From Helicobacter sp. MIT 05-5294 (lineage in GTDB: Bacteria; Campylobacterota; Campylobacteria; Campylobacterales; Helicobacteraceae), in assembly GCF_000765675.1 (NCBI RefSeq), contig NZ_JRPA02000004.1, forward strand, positions 1 to 64,000: a DNA stretch of 64,000 nt, written 5' to 3'. The notes beneath the pieces were generated by a model, which was given only the letters and a program-made list of their open reading frames with translations, did not search any database and was not told the origin of the DNA. Of this stretch, positions 29,252 to 37,553 are shown piece after piece (within the stretch, counting starts at the first letter, position 1; the number at the start of each line of letters is the position of its first letter). The translations under genes were made by a program, and so were the position numbers.

Positions 29252-30951
29252 TTTTAAGATTCCTAGTTTTTTTCTGCATTGTGTTTTTGGGAAATGCCCT
29301 AAGTGATGAAGTGATTGAAGAAATCAAAGCCATCAAACAGCTAGAATCCCAAATCATTGAAGCAAACAATTTTCTTAACAATCCTAATAATTTATGGCTC
29401 AAAAAATACTCCAACTATGAAGCCTACCAACAAGCAATCTTCAATGTAATGCAAACCCAAAATGAGATTGAATTGCTAGAAAAAAAGCCAAAAACCATTG
29501 AAATCCAAAACCAACTTAATCTACTAGAGCGCAATCTCACCGCACTAGAACAACAAAAAGAAGTTTTAGGGATTTATAAAGATTCTCCTTTTCGCGAATT
29601 AACAGAAGCTAAAAAGCTTGAAGAAGCACCCAATGTTACGAATCTCTTGCTGACTGCACGGGCTTATTCTTATATCAAAAAGATCGACGCAGAATTAACC
29701 GCATTGCAAAATAATTACCAAAGACTACAAGAAAACCTAAAATATCTCAAGCAAAAAGATGAAGCCTTAAGTGCGTTGCTAGAAATCTATAACACCACGC
29801 CCCATTTAGATAAGCTTAAAAATGTCTGCCAATCAGATTATTGTATGTTTCCTAACAGAGAGGAAATCTCAAAGGCTTATCAGGCAAACAATAATGCACT
29901 TACGATTCTTGAAACCACTCAAGTAGTCTTTGGCACGACTTTAGAAATCTTCGCCAAAGAAATGGAAGAAACCAAAACACGCCTTAAATTACAAATCAAA
30001 GAGCAATTCATCAAGGGAATCTATATTTGTATCACGATTCTAGTTTTGATTGGAATCGCATTTTCTATCAAACTCGGAGTGCGTAAATATATCCACGATA
30101 ACGAGCGTATTTACACAACCAATAAAATCATCAATTTTCTTAACATCACGCTCATTGTCCTTATTTTACTCTTTGCTTATTTGGATAATGTAAGCTATCT
30201 TGTTACCGTGCTGGGATTCGCGTCTGCTGGTTTGGCGATTGCGATGAAAGACCTTTTTATGTCTATTTTAGGCTGGATTGTGATTGTGGTAGGCGGTTGT
30301 GTGCATGCAGGAGATAGAATCAAAGTCATCAAAGAAGGTGCGGTTTATATCGGCGATGTGCTGGATATTTCCGTGCTTAGAATCACATTATACGAAGATA
30401 TTACACTCACTACCTACAAAGAAAATCGCCGTGCTGGACGCATTATTTTTATTCCTAATAACTTTGTCTTCACAACAATGTTTTCTAACTACACACACGG
30501 AGGAATGAAGACGGTTTGGGACGGAATTGATTTTACGATTACTTTTGGTTCTAACCACGAAAGAGCTTGTCATATCGCTAGAGAATGTGCCAAAAAATAT
30601 GCTAAAGGTTACACCGAAAGCACACGCAAACAATTCATTAAAATGCGCGACCGCTTTAGCTTGCGTAATACCAATGTAGAGCCAAGAGTTTTTAGCCTCC
30701 TAGAACCCAATGGAATCCGCATTTCTGTGTGGTATCTCACTAATGCCTACGCAACTTTGGCTTTGCGCAGCAGCATTAGTGCCGAAATCATTGATGAAAT
30801 CCTCAATCAGCCCGATATTCAAATCGCTTATCCAAGCACAACTATTTACGAGGGCAGACACAACCAACCCTCCCATATAAACGAGAATGAACCCTTTAAA
30901 AACACTCCCCTAAAGAGTGATGGCGCAATCCCGCCACAAAACTTTTTTTAA
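29248..30951 (+). CDS. MscS-type mechanosensitive channel
   Basis: 567 residues. A signal peptide (1-18, ending NALS) precedes a long periplasmic coiled-coil region (about 20-245). Transmembrane helices follow at about 255-275, 290-308 and the pore helix 315-350 with ASAGLAIAMKDLF and GWIVIVVGGCVHAGDRIKV. A cytoplasmic beta and alpha/beta domain comes last. It belongs to the larger MscS-like proteins and would release solutes on hypo-osmotic shock. Start overlaps the aroB stop. Confidence 0.9.
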   Translation: MILRFLVFFCIVFLGNALSDEVIEEIKAIKQLESQIIEANNFLNNPNNLWLKKYSNYEAYQQAIFNVMQTQNEIELLEKKPKTIEIQNQLNLLERNLTALEQQKEVLGIYKDSPFRELTEAKKLEEAPNVTNLLLTARAYSYIKKIDAELTALQNNYQRLQENLKYLKQKDEALSALLEIYNTTPHLDKLKNVCQSDYCMFPNREEISKAYQANNNALTILETTQVVFGTTLEIFAKEMEETKTRLKLQIKEQFIKGIYICITILVLIGIAFSIKLGVRKYIHDNERIYTTNKIINFLNITLIVLILLFAYLDNVSYLVTVLGFASAGLAIAMKDLFMSILGWIVIVVGGCVHAGDRIKVIKEGAVYIGDVLDISVLRITLYEDITLTTYKENRRAGRIIFIPNNFVFTTMFSNYTHGGMKTVWDGIDFTITFGSNHERACHIARECAKKYAKGYTESTRKQFIKMRDRFSLRNTNVEPRVFSLLEPNGIRISVWYLTNAYATLALRSSISAEIIDEILNQPDIQIAYPSTTIYEGRHNQPSHINENEPFKNTPLKSDGAIPPQNFF

Positions 30952-30960
30952 AGAATCCCA

Positions 30961-32256
30961 ATGCATAAACAAAAAGTTTATTTCAAAACCTTTGGTTGTC
31001 GCACCAATTTATTTGACACACAAGTGATGATTAATGCGCTCAAAAACTTCACCCAAACGCCATACGAAGAAGAAAGCGACATTGTAGTTGTCAATTCTTG
31101 CACCGTTACCAATGGCGCAGATAGCGGGGTGAGGAATTATATTCATCGTTTGCAAAACGAGGGTAAAAGGATTTATTTTACTGGCTGTGGTGTGCAAACT
31201 CAAGGGCGCAATCTCCTAGATAAAGGCTTAGTTTTTGGCGTTTTTGGACATTCTCATAAAGAAAATATCAATGCGATTTTACAACAAGAATCTCCCTTTT
31301 ATCTCCAAGATAATTTACAGAGTTTAGATAGCGAGATTATAGGCGATTTTGTGGGCAAAAGTCGCGCATTTATCAAGGTTCAAGAGGGTTGCAATTTTGC
31401 TTGTTCTTATTGCATTATTCCACAAGTTAGAGGAAAAGCGCGGAGTTTCCCACAAGAAAAAATTTTAACTCAAGTTAAAAAACTAATCCAAAAAGGATTC
31501 AGTGAGTTTGTCTTAACCGGCACAAATATCGGAAGTTGGGGCAAAGATTTCGGCGAAGATTTTGCGACTTTAGTAGAATCCCTTTGTGAAATTCCATTGC
31601 TCAAACGGCTTAGAATCGGGAGTTTAGAACCCTCGCAAATCAATGCGCATTTTTTAAAAGTGCTAGAAAATCCAAAGATTGAAAGACATTTGCATATTGC
31701 CCTACAACACACTGCACCCAAAATGCTAAAGATAATGAATCGTATCAACATTTTTCAGACTGATTTGGAGCTTTTTACTTTATTAGCAGAGAGAGGCTTC
31801 GCACTAGGGAGTGATTTCATCGTAGGACACCCCGGAGAAAGTGAGGAAATATGGGAAGAAGCATTGGATAATTTCTCACTTTTGCCACTCACGCATTTGC
31901 ACAGTTTCATTTACAGCCCTCGCAATCATACAATCTCGGCAACATTAAAAGACAGAATCCCCGGAAATATCGCCAAACAAAGAAGACAACAAATCCAAAC
32001 TAAAGTTGCAGAAAACAATCTGAAATTTAGACAAAATCTAAGCAACCAAAACAAACATCTTCAAGTTTTGATTGAACAAATCAGCATTCAAGATTCCAAA
32101 ACAAATCCTAATCACGCCACAACCTATATCGCACAAGGTTTTGATGAATACTACAATCCTGTGCAAATCCAAATGCAAAAGCCCATTTCTAAAGATTCTT
32201 GGATTTCTCTCTCATCTTTTATCCCAAAAATGGACAAAAACTATGCAGAAATTTAA
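30961..32256 (+). CDS. mtaB: tRNA t6A37 methylthiotransferase
   Basis: 431 residues. N-terminal UPF0004 domain with three cysteines (FGCRTNLFD, VNSCTVT, FTGCGVQ). The radical-SAM cluster motif CNFACSYCIIPQVRG starts near residue 143. A C-terminal TRAM-like segment follows. MtaB adds a methylthio group to t6A at position 37 of ANN-decoding tRNAs. It uses two 4Fe-4S clusters. The last 14 bases overlap the start of the FtsH-like gene. Confidence 0.92.
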   Translation: MHKQKVYFKTFGCRTNLFDTQVMINALKNFTQTPYEEESDIVVVNSCTVTNGADSGVRNYIHRLQNEGKRIYFTGCGVQTQGRNLLDKGLVFGVFGHSHKENINAILQQESPFYLQDNLQSLDSEIIGDFVGKSRAFIKVQEGCNFACSYCIIPQVRGKARSFPQEKILTQVKKLIQKGFSEFVLTGTNIGSWGKDFGEDFATLVESLCEIPLLKRLRIGSLEPSQINAHFLKVLENPKIERHLHIALQHTAPKMLKIMNRINIFQTDLELFTLLAERGFALGSDFIVGHPGESEEIWEEALDNFSLLPLTHLHSFIYSPRNHTISATLKDRIPGNIAKQRRQQIQTKVAENNLKFRQNLSNQNKHLQVLIEQISIQDSKTNPNHATTYIAQGFDEYYNPVQIQMQKPISKDSWISLSSFIPKMDKNYAEI

Positions 32257-33922
32257 GAATCTATATTTTGGAATCTTCGCGATTCTCTTAGCTCTAGCTT
32301 TGTTGTTTGTTTTTTTAAACACAAGCAATCCTCTTTTAATCAGCGCGACAGAATTACAAACCCTCACACAAAACAAACTCCCAAAAGTCGCAACAATCAA
32401 AGGGGATTATTTGTATTTTATGTTTGACAAACAAGAATATAAAGTCGCCAAAAGTAGCCTTGATTTGCAAAGTTTTGGACAAAAAGTTCCTTTGGAAATC
32501 AAAGATTCCAACTCCACACAAAACCTTATCATAATACTTTTGATTGCTACGATTGCCCTTGCATTCTTGCTCGCAGGATTTAAAAAATCAAAGTCTAAAA
32601 ACATTTCCGAACAAAAGATTCCAAAACGTAAAGAGGATTCCTATGAAAGCGTCGCGAAATCTTTAGCAAGTGATGCCTATGCGCTGCATTATATTCAACC
32701 TATTAGCTCCAATCTCACCTTTGAAGATGTTGCAGGAATCCACGAAGCCAAAAGTGAGCTAGAGGAAATCATTGATTATTTGAAATTTCCTAAAAAATAT
32801 CAAGACTTCGGCGTGAAACTCCCCAAAGGAGTTTTGTTAATTGGCGTTCCCGGAGTTGGCAAAACACTCATCGCCAAAGCATTAGCAGGAGAAGCAAAAG
32901 TGCCATTTTTTTATCAAAGTGGTGCGAGTTTTGTGCAAATCTATGTAGGTATGGGCGCAAAACGCGTCCATGATTTATTTACCAAAGCCAAGCTAAACGC
33001 TCCCTCAATTATTTTTATTGATGAAATTGACGCAGTTGGAAAAGCGCGTGGCGGTATGCGCAATGATGAGCGCGAAGCGACACTAAACCAACTTTTAACA
33101 GAAATGGACGGCTTTGAAGATAGTTCTGGGGTGATTGTTATCGGGGCTACCAATAATGTAGAATCCTTAGACGATGCGTTACTTAGAAGCGGGAGGTTTG
33201 ATAGGCGCATTTTTGTAGAATTGCCCGATTTGCAAGAGAGAATCAAGATTCTAAAAGTGCATACGCGCAACAAATCTTGCGATTTTGACTTTGAAGAAAT
33301 TTCAAAACTTTGCGTGGGATTCAGCGGAGCCGCCCTCGCCTCACTCATCAATGAAGCAGCACTTAATGCAATCAAACGCAACTCTAATACAATCACCAAA
33401 GAAGATATTTTAAGTGTGCGCGACAAAGTAATGCTAGGTGTGCGCAAAAAGCTAAGCTTTAGCGACAAAGAAAAGGAGATTTTGGCATATTATCAAGCCG
33501 CTAAGGCTTTTAGTGCTTATGCGTTGGAGATTCCTTTTGAAAAAGCGACTTTAATGAGTGATGGTTTGAAATCCATTGATAAGGAGTTTTTAAGCAAAAA
33601 TGAAATGGAAAGCAAAATCAAAATCTATTTATCCGGAATCGCCGCGCTTGAATTACTTTATCAAGAGCGTTATTCTCACGCAAAAGAGGATTTAAATGCC
33701 GCAAAAACTCTCGCGCGTCAAATGGTGGAATCCTATGGCATGGGAGAATATTTGCTGGGGCGCGAAGAAGATGTATTGAAGATTTTAGAAGAATGCAAAA
33801 ATGAACGCTTTGCATTTTTTAAAAATTATCGTATGATATTAGAAAATATCAAAACTTCTTTGCTTCTTAATGAAAAGTTGGAATACGACGAAATCGGTCA
33901 GCTAATCCACGCGCAAATTTAA
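32243..33922 (+). CDS. FtsH-like AAA protein lacking the zinc protease motif
   Basis: 559 residues from the ATG at 32243; the open frame extends upstream inside mtaB but only this start places a transmembrane helix (about 7-25) at the N-terminus. A second helix lies at about 95-115. The AAA module is complete: GVPGVGKT, FIDEIDAVG and the second region of homology ending LRSGRFDRR. Where FtsH has HEAGH, this protein reads YQAAK, so both zinc histidines and the catalytic glutamate are gone. The later segment NAAKTLARQMVESYGM is kept. It is therefore probably an ATP-driven unfoldase without protease activity. Confidence 0.88.
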   Translation: MQKFKNLYFGIFAILLALALLFVFLNTSNPLLISATELQTLTQNKLPKVATIKGDYLYFMFDKQEYKVAKSSLDLQSFGQKVPLEIKDSNSTQNLIIILLIATIALAFLLAGFKKSKSKNISEQKIPKRKEDSYESVAKSLASDAYALHYIQPISSNLTFEDVAGIHEAKSELEEIIDYLKFPKKYQDFGVKLPKGVLLIGVPGVGKTLIAKALAGEAKVPFFYQSGASFVQIYVGMGAKRVHDLFTKAKLNAPSIIFIDEIDAVGKARGGMRNDEREATLNQLLTEMDGFEDSSGVIVIGATNNVESLDDALLRSGRFDRRIFVELPDLQERIKILKVHTRNKSCDFDFEEISKLCVGFSGAALASLINEAALNAIKRNSNTITKEDILSVRDKVMLGVRKKLSFSDKEKEILAYYQAAKAFSAYALEIPFEKATLMSDGLKSIDKEFLSKNEMESKIKIYLSGIAALELLYQERYSHAKEDLNAAKTLARQMVESYGMGEYLLGREEDVLKILEECKNERFAFFKNYRMILENIKTSLLLNEKLEYDEIGQLIHAQI

Positions 33923-33964
33923 TGCTTTGCAATGCGCGTTGCCATTTGCGTTAGCCCCATAATC

Positions 33965-34300
33965 TTAACGATAAATCCATCTATCATTTTGCAAGTCGCC
34001 CTCTTCTTTTGGTTTGCCATAGAATTTTCGCAACACAAAAAGGCAAAATTCTAAGAAAAGATAAATAACCAAAGGGATAGCAAATAGTACTAATGCTAAC
34101 ATTAAACTATTCACAAAAAATCCAAAACACCACATAGCTTTGCTTTCGGTTACGGAAGTGATTGTATTATAAGGATAGGTTTCCATTGCACTAGGAATAA
34201 AATACAAGAAAAGCCAAATAAAAAATAATTTCATTTCACTTTTCATTTTAAACAAGCAAACAATCATCACAAAAGTGCTGATAGATAAAAATATTTCCAT
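33965..34300 (-). CDS. small multi-span membrane protein
   Basis: 111 residues with three to four hydrophobic segments (about 1-18, 22-40, 55-95) and a basic C-terminal tail. ATG behind AAGGA. It is convergent with the FtsH-like gene. No motif or family is recognised, and no neighbour points to a role. Confidence 0.55.
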   Translation of the reverse strand: MEIFLSISTFVMIVCLFKMKSEMKLFFIWLFLYFIPSAMETYPYNTITSVTESKAMWCFGFFVNSLMLALVLFAIPLVIYLFLEFCLFVLRKFYGKPKEEGDLQNDRWIYR

Positions 34301-34409
34301 TGGAATCCTTTTTTGAATTTTGACTAGTTATTTTATAATAAAACAATAAAATCTAAAATATCATAAACAAAAACAATATTTTGCATCCATTCCAACTTCA
34401 AATCTAATT

Positions 34410-35115
34410 TTAAAGCATTTCTTGATTCCAACCTTTAGGAGGTTTTTTAATGCTTGGATAGATTCTGTGATAGTATTCTATAAAAGTGTTTAGATTGTCT
34501 TCTAGTTCAAAATAATAATTGCCTAGGGTGAGGGAGGAAAAGTAGAAGTTTTTGTATTGTTATGATAAAGTTCATTGGGATTAAAACAATATTTTCTTTG
34601 GTGTGTATAAGCTTCTTTGTTGATTTTACAAAAAGTTACTCTATTGTCTATTTTGCATTCTATCATTGATGATAAAGGTTGTTTGGGATTAGGATTAATA
34701 TTTGATTAACCAAAAGGGATTTAAATCTTTAAGGCTAGATTCTGTGATTTTAGAGGGAATATAAAGAGGAAGTAGATTGCCATGTCTGTCTTTATTAAAA
34801 GTAATTTTACCTAGATAAAGCGTAGCAGTAAATGTTTAGATTAGTCGTTAGATATTGAGGTTCTAATCTATATGCAATATATTCTAGCGTTTGTAGTGAG
34901 CTAGATTTTACAATTTGCGTTAAAACAGATTGTATATTTTTATTACTTTCCAATGCCAAAATTTCTATCTCTGTAAAATTTTTCGGTGATGAATTGTTGC
35001 ATGTTTCTGATGGGATTAAGCTCCTCGCGTATCGCTATTTCAACCTATTGGCTTCATTGGCAAATAAAATACATATAAAAAGCATAAAGCTTATAAAATA
35101 TTTACCGCTAATCAT
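34410..35115 (-). pseudogene. decayed secreted-protein gene
   Basis: From an ATG at 35115 the frame gives a signal-like segment (FISFMLFICILFA) and then a TAG at about codon 27. The coding sense continues downstream through at least three frame changes: a segment ending near a TAG about 34760, another with FNKDRHGNLLPLYIP, a third with Cys residues (FCKINKEAY, YCFNPNEL), and a last one ending NQEML before TAA at 34410. Multiple shifts in a row show decay. Family not recognised. Immediately upstream (35116-35175) a fragment reading EEIVWELK resembles the membrane-protein family at 842-1549. The flanks 34301-34409 and 35200-35335 hold nothing else I can support. Confidence 0.55.
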
Positions 35116-35335
35116 TTATTTTCAACTCCCACACAATCTCCTCATCTCTTATACTCTCTTTTTCTTCTTTTACATTCTATTCCTTTTGTCCTTATAATCT
35201 TGCATAAAAAGCTTTATGCTTCGTCTTAAGCTATTTGTCTATCAAGGAGCAAAAAGGAGTGATACAGGGGTTTTTGCCCGACATTTTAGAAACATTTTGG
35301 CATAATTTCATACAAATTTAATACGAAGTTAAACA

Positions 35336-35671
35336 ATGAAAAGTCCGATGAAGATTTTTGGCACTATGGATTTGGAATCCCTTCAACTTCCGCCGCAGCT
35401 CTCAAATGCCTTTTGTGTGATTGGAACGCAACAGCAATGTATGCAAGCTATAGATTACACCCTTAGCAAATTAGAATCGCGCCAACGAGTGGAATCCCTT
35501 ATCCTAATTGAACCTCCAACCCCTAATTGGCAGCAACTCCATACAATAACTTCTTATGGTTGCAAAATTTATAGTTATTTTACAGAATCCCAAAAAGTAG
35601 ATTTACAACACTATCAAGATTTCGCGCAATATAGTTTAGTGTTAATCATTAACGCTCCACACGCAAAGTAG
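35336..35671 (+). CDS. hypothetical protein
   Basis: 111 residues, no signal peptide or transmembrane segment. It looks like a single alpha/beta domain (NAFCVIGTQQQCMQAIDYTL, SLILIEPPTPNWQQL, YSLVLIINAP). The ribosome binding site is poor and no neighbour is co-oriented nearby. I do not recognise the family; reality as a gene is probable but not certain. Confidence 0.5.
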   Translation: MKSPMKIFGTMDLESLQLPPQLSNAFCVIGTQQQCMQAIDYTLSKLESRQRVESLILIEPPTPNWQQLHTITSYGCKIYSYFTESQKVDLQHYQDFAQYSLVLIINAPHAK

Positions 35672-35734
35672 GATTCCGCAATTCCGATACACAAAGAACG
35701 CGCGAAGCAAGAAAGTTTTGACTTTATAGCGATC

Positions 35735-36082
35735 TTAATAAGCCTTTTTCTTATGGCATTCTATTTCAATCTCATAAGCAATGGGATTCGTTTTCCCCTC
35801 ATCGCCGAAGTTTTGAAAATACAATTTCACTTCCACAAACGAACCCGGCAACAAATCCTTAAAAGTCCCATATTTATCCATACCAAATACTCCGCATTTT
35901 TCCAATTCAATCTCTGTATTTGGCAAAACTTTCACCACGACAGAATCCCCATAAAACGAATCTATCGTGATAGTCTTGTTTGCATTATCCACACTTGCGA
36001 TAATCCCCTCTAGCTTCAATCCCTTTGCAAATACTAAGCCTCCAAGACAAAACAATAATAAACTGATTCTAAAAATTTTCAT
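35735..36082 (-). CDS. small secreted beta-domain protein, paralogue 1
   Basis: 115 residues from the ATG at 36082; the longer frame to 36163 would bury the signal peptide. Residues 1-19 are a signal sequence ending VFA. The mature part has the pattern DNANKTITIDSFYGDSVVVKVLPNTEIEL, like DUF5666-type beta domains, and two cysteines (EKCGVFG, IECHKKK). The gene just upstream encodes a clear relative with the same signature and cysteine positions. Likely periplasmic; function unknown. Confidence 0.75.
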   Translation of the reverse strand: MKIFRISLLLFCLGGLVFAKGLKLEGIIASVDNANKTITIDSFYGDSVVVKVLPNTEIELEKCGVFGMDKYGTFKDLLPGSFVEVKLYFQNFGDEGKTNPIAYEIEIECHKKKAY

Positions 36083-36089
36083 AAAGTCC

Positions 36090-36419
36090 TTAATAAGCTC
36101 TTCTGCCACATTTCCATTCAATCTCTTGTGCGCCAAATACTTGTCCTTGCGGATACCCCTCAATCTCTACAAACATTCCGGGCTTTAAAGCCGTGAAATT
36201 ATGGTAAGTATCATTACCAAAAATCCCGCAATCATCTCCTTTAAGCTTCGTATAAGGAAAAACTTGCACAACCATATTGCCATTGATTCCTGAAATCGTA
36301 ATGGTTTTGTTTGCATTATTGACATCAACAATTTGCCCTTGTATATCCATATCTGCAAATGCTGGTAAGCTCAACGCACCCACTAACAACATTGTTTTAA
36401 AAATTTTGCTCATCTTCAT
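36090..36419 (-). CDS. small secreted beta-domain protein, paralogue 2
   Basis: 109 residues. Signal peptide 1-22 ends AFA. The mature domain repeats the neighbour's pattern: VNNANKTITISGINGNMVVQ, DDCGIFGNDTY and a C-terminal KCGRRAY. The two form a tandem duplication with seven bases between them. Two conserved cysteines per protein could form a disulfide in the periplasm. Role unknown. Confidence 0.78.
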   Translation of the reverse strand: MKMSKIFKTMLLVGALSLPAFADMDIQGQIVDVNNANKTITISGINGNMVVQVFPYTKLKGDDCGIFGNDTYHNFTALKPGMFVEIEGYPQGQVFGAQEIEWKCGRRAY

Positions 36420-36513
36420 TGTTAAACTCCTTATTCAAAATAATTTAGGGTAGAATTTTAATCAATTATTGTTAGTTTTTTGTTAAGATTCCACAAAATT
36501 TTAAAGGCAAATT

Positions 36514-37470
36514 TTGAAATCCATTATCCAGCCAAATACTCTTATGTTAGCACCTCTAGCAGGTTATAGCGATTTACCTTTTCGTGAAGTTGTCAAAAAA
36601 TTCGGTGCGGATATTACCGTGAGTGAGATGATTAGTGTCCATGCTCTTGCATTCAAAAACAAAAAAACACTCAAAATGGTAGAAAAATCGCCTCTTGAAA
36701 CCCCTTTTGCATTGCAAATTGCAGGAAATGAAGAAGGAATCATTACCCGCGCAGTAGAATCCCTCAATCTTCACAAACAAGAGATTCAAATCCTAGATTT
36801 AAATTGCGGTTGTCCCGCCCCAAAAGTCTCCAATCACGGAAGCGGAAGCTCTTTGCTCAAAGATTTAAATAAACTTGTCAAGATTCTAAATCTTATCCGC
36901 AATATCAGCGAGATTCCTTATTTAAGCGTCAAAGTGCGCTTAGGATTTGATTCTAAAATCCCGCTAGAAATTGCAAACGCTCTAAAGGATGCGCCCATTG
37001 ATTATGTTGTCGTGCATGGGCGCACAAAAACAGATGGATACAAAAAAGAAAAAATAGATTACGATTCTATTGCTTTAATGAAACAGATTCTGCCTATGCC
37101 ACTAATCGCCAATGGCGAAATTGATAGTGCGCAAAAAAGCCAAGAAGTGCTAAAGCACACAGGAGCAGATGGCGTAATGATTGGACGCGCTGCCGTAGAA
37201 AAACCATGGATTTTTGCTCAAATCAAGCAAGGATTACAAGAAGAAAGCATAGATTTAAGACAACGCGTAAGTTTAGAGCATTTTGACCGCACTATTTCTT
37301 TTAGGGGAGATTATGGGGCGATTATGTTTCGCAAAAATCTCCATGCTTATTCCAAAGGCTTAAAAGGATCGAGTGAATTTAGAATGCTTGTCAATTCAAT
37401 CTCCAATCCCGCCCTAATGCGCCAAGCAATTTTAGATTTTTTCAGCGCAACAACTTTTGAAGCAAGATAG
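36514..37470 (+). CDS. dusB: tRNA-dihydrouridine synthase
   Basis: 318 residues, TIM-barrel flavoenzyme, started from a TTG at 36514 with AAAGG upstream. FMN-binding LAPLAGYSDLPFR, the catalytic cysteine in DLNCGCPAPKV, VKVRLGF, HGRTKTDGY and GVMIGRAAVEKPW are all present. It reduces uridines in tRNA to dihydrouridine. The subfamily (DusB) is inferred from the motif pattern and from general occurrence in this group. Confidence 0.9.
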   Translation: MKSIIQPNTLMLAPLAGYSDLPFREVVKKFGADITVSEMISVHALAFKNKKTLKMVEKSPLETPFALQIAGNEEGIITRAVESLNLHKQEIQILDLNCGCPAPKVSNHGSGSSLLKDLNKLVKILNLIRNISEIPYLSVKVRLGFDSKIPLEIANALKDAPIDYVVVHGRTKTDGYKKEKIDYDSIALMKQILPMPLIANGEIDSAQKSQEVLKHTGADGVMIGRAAVEKPWIFAQIKQGLQEESIDLRQRVSLEHFDRTISFRGDYGAIMFRKNLHAYSKGLKGSSEFRMLVNSISNPALMRQAILDFFSATTFEAR

Positions 37471-37553
37471 CGATTCTAAAACTTGCCTCTATGCACAATA
37501 AGAATAGGCGGAATCCCACGCCTAGCGAATAGGATTCCACTTGCAAGTAAGCA

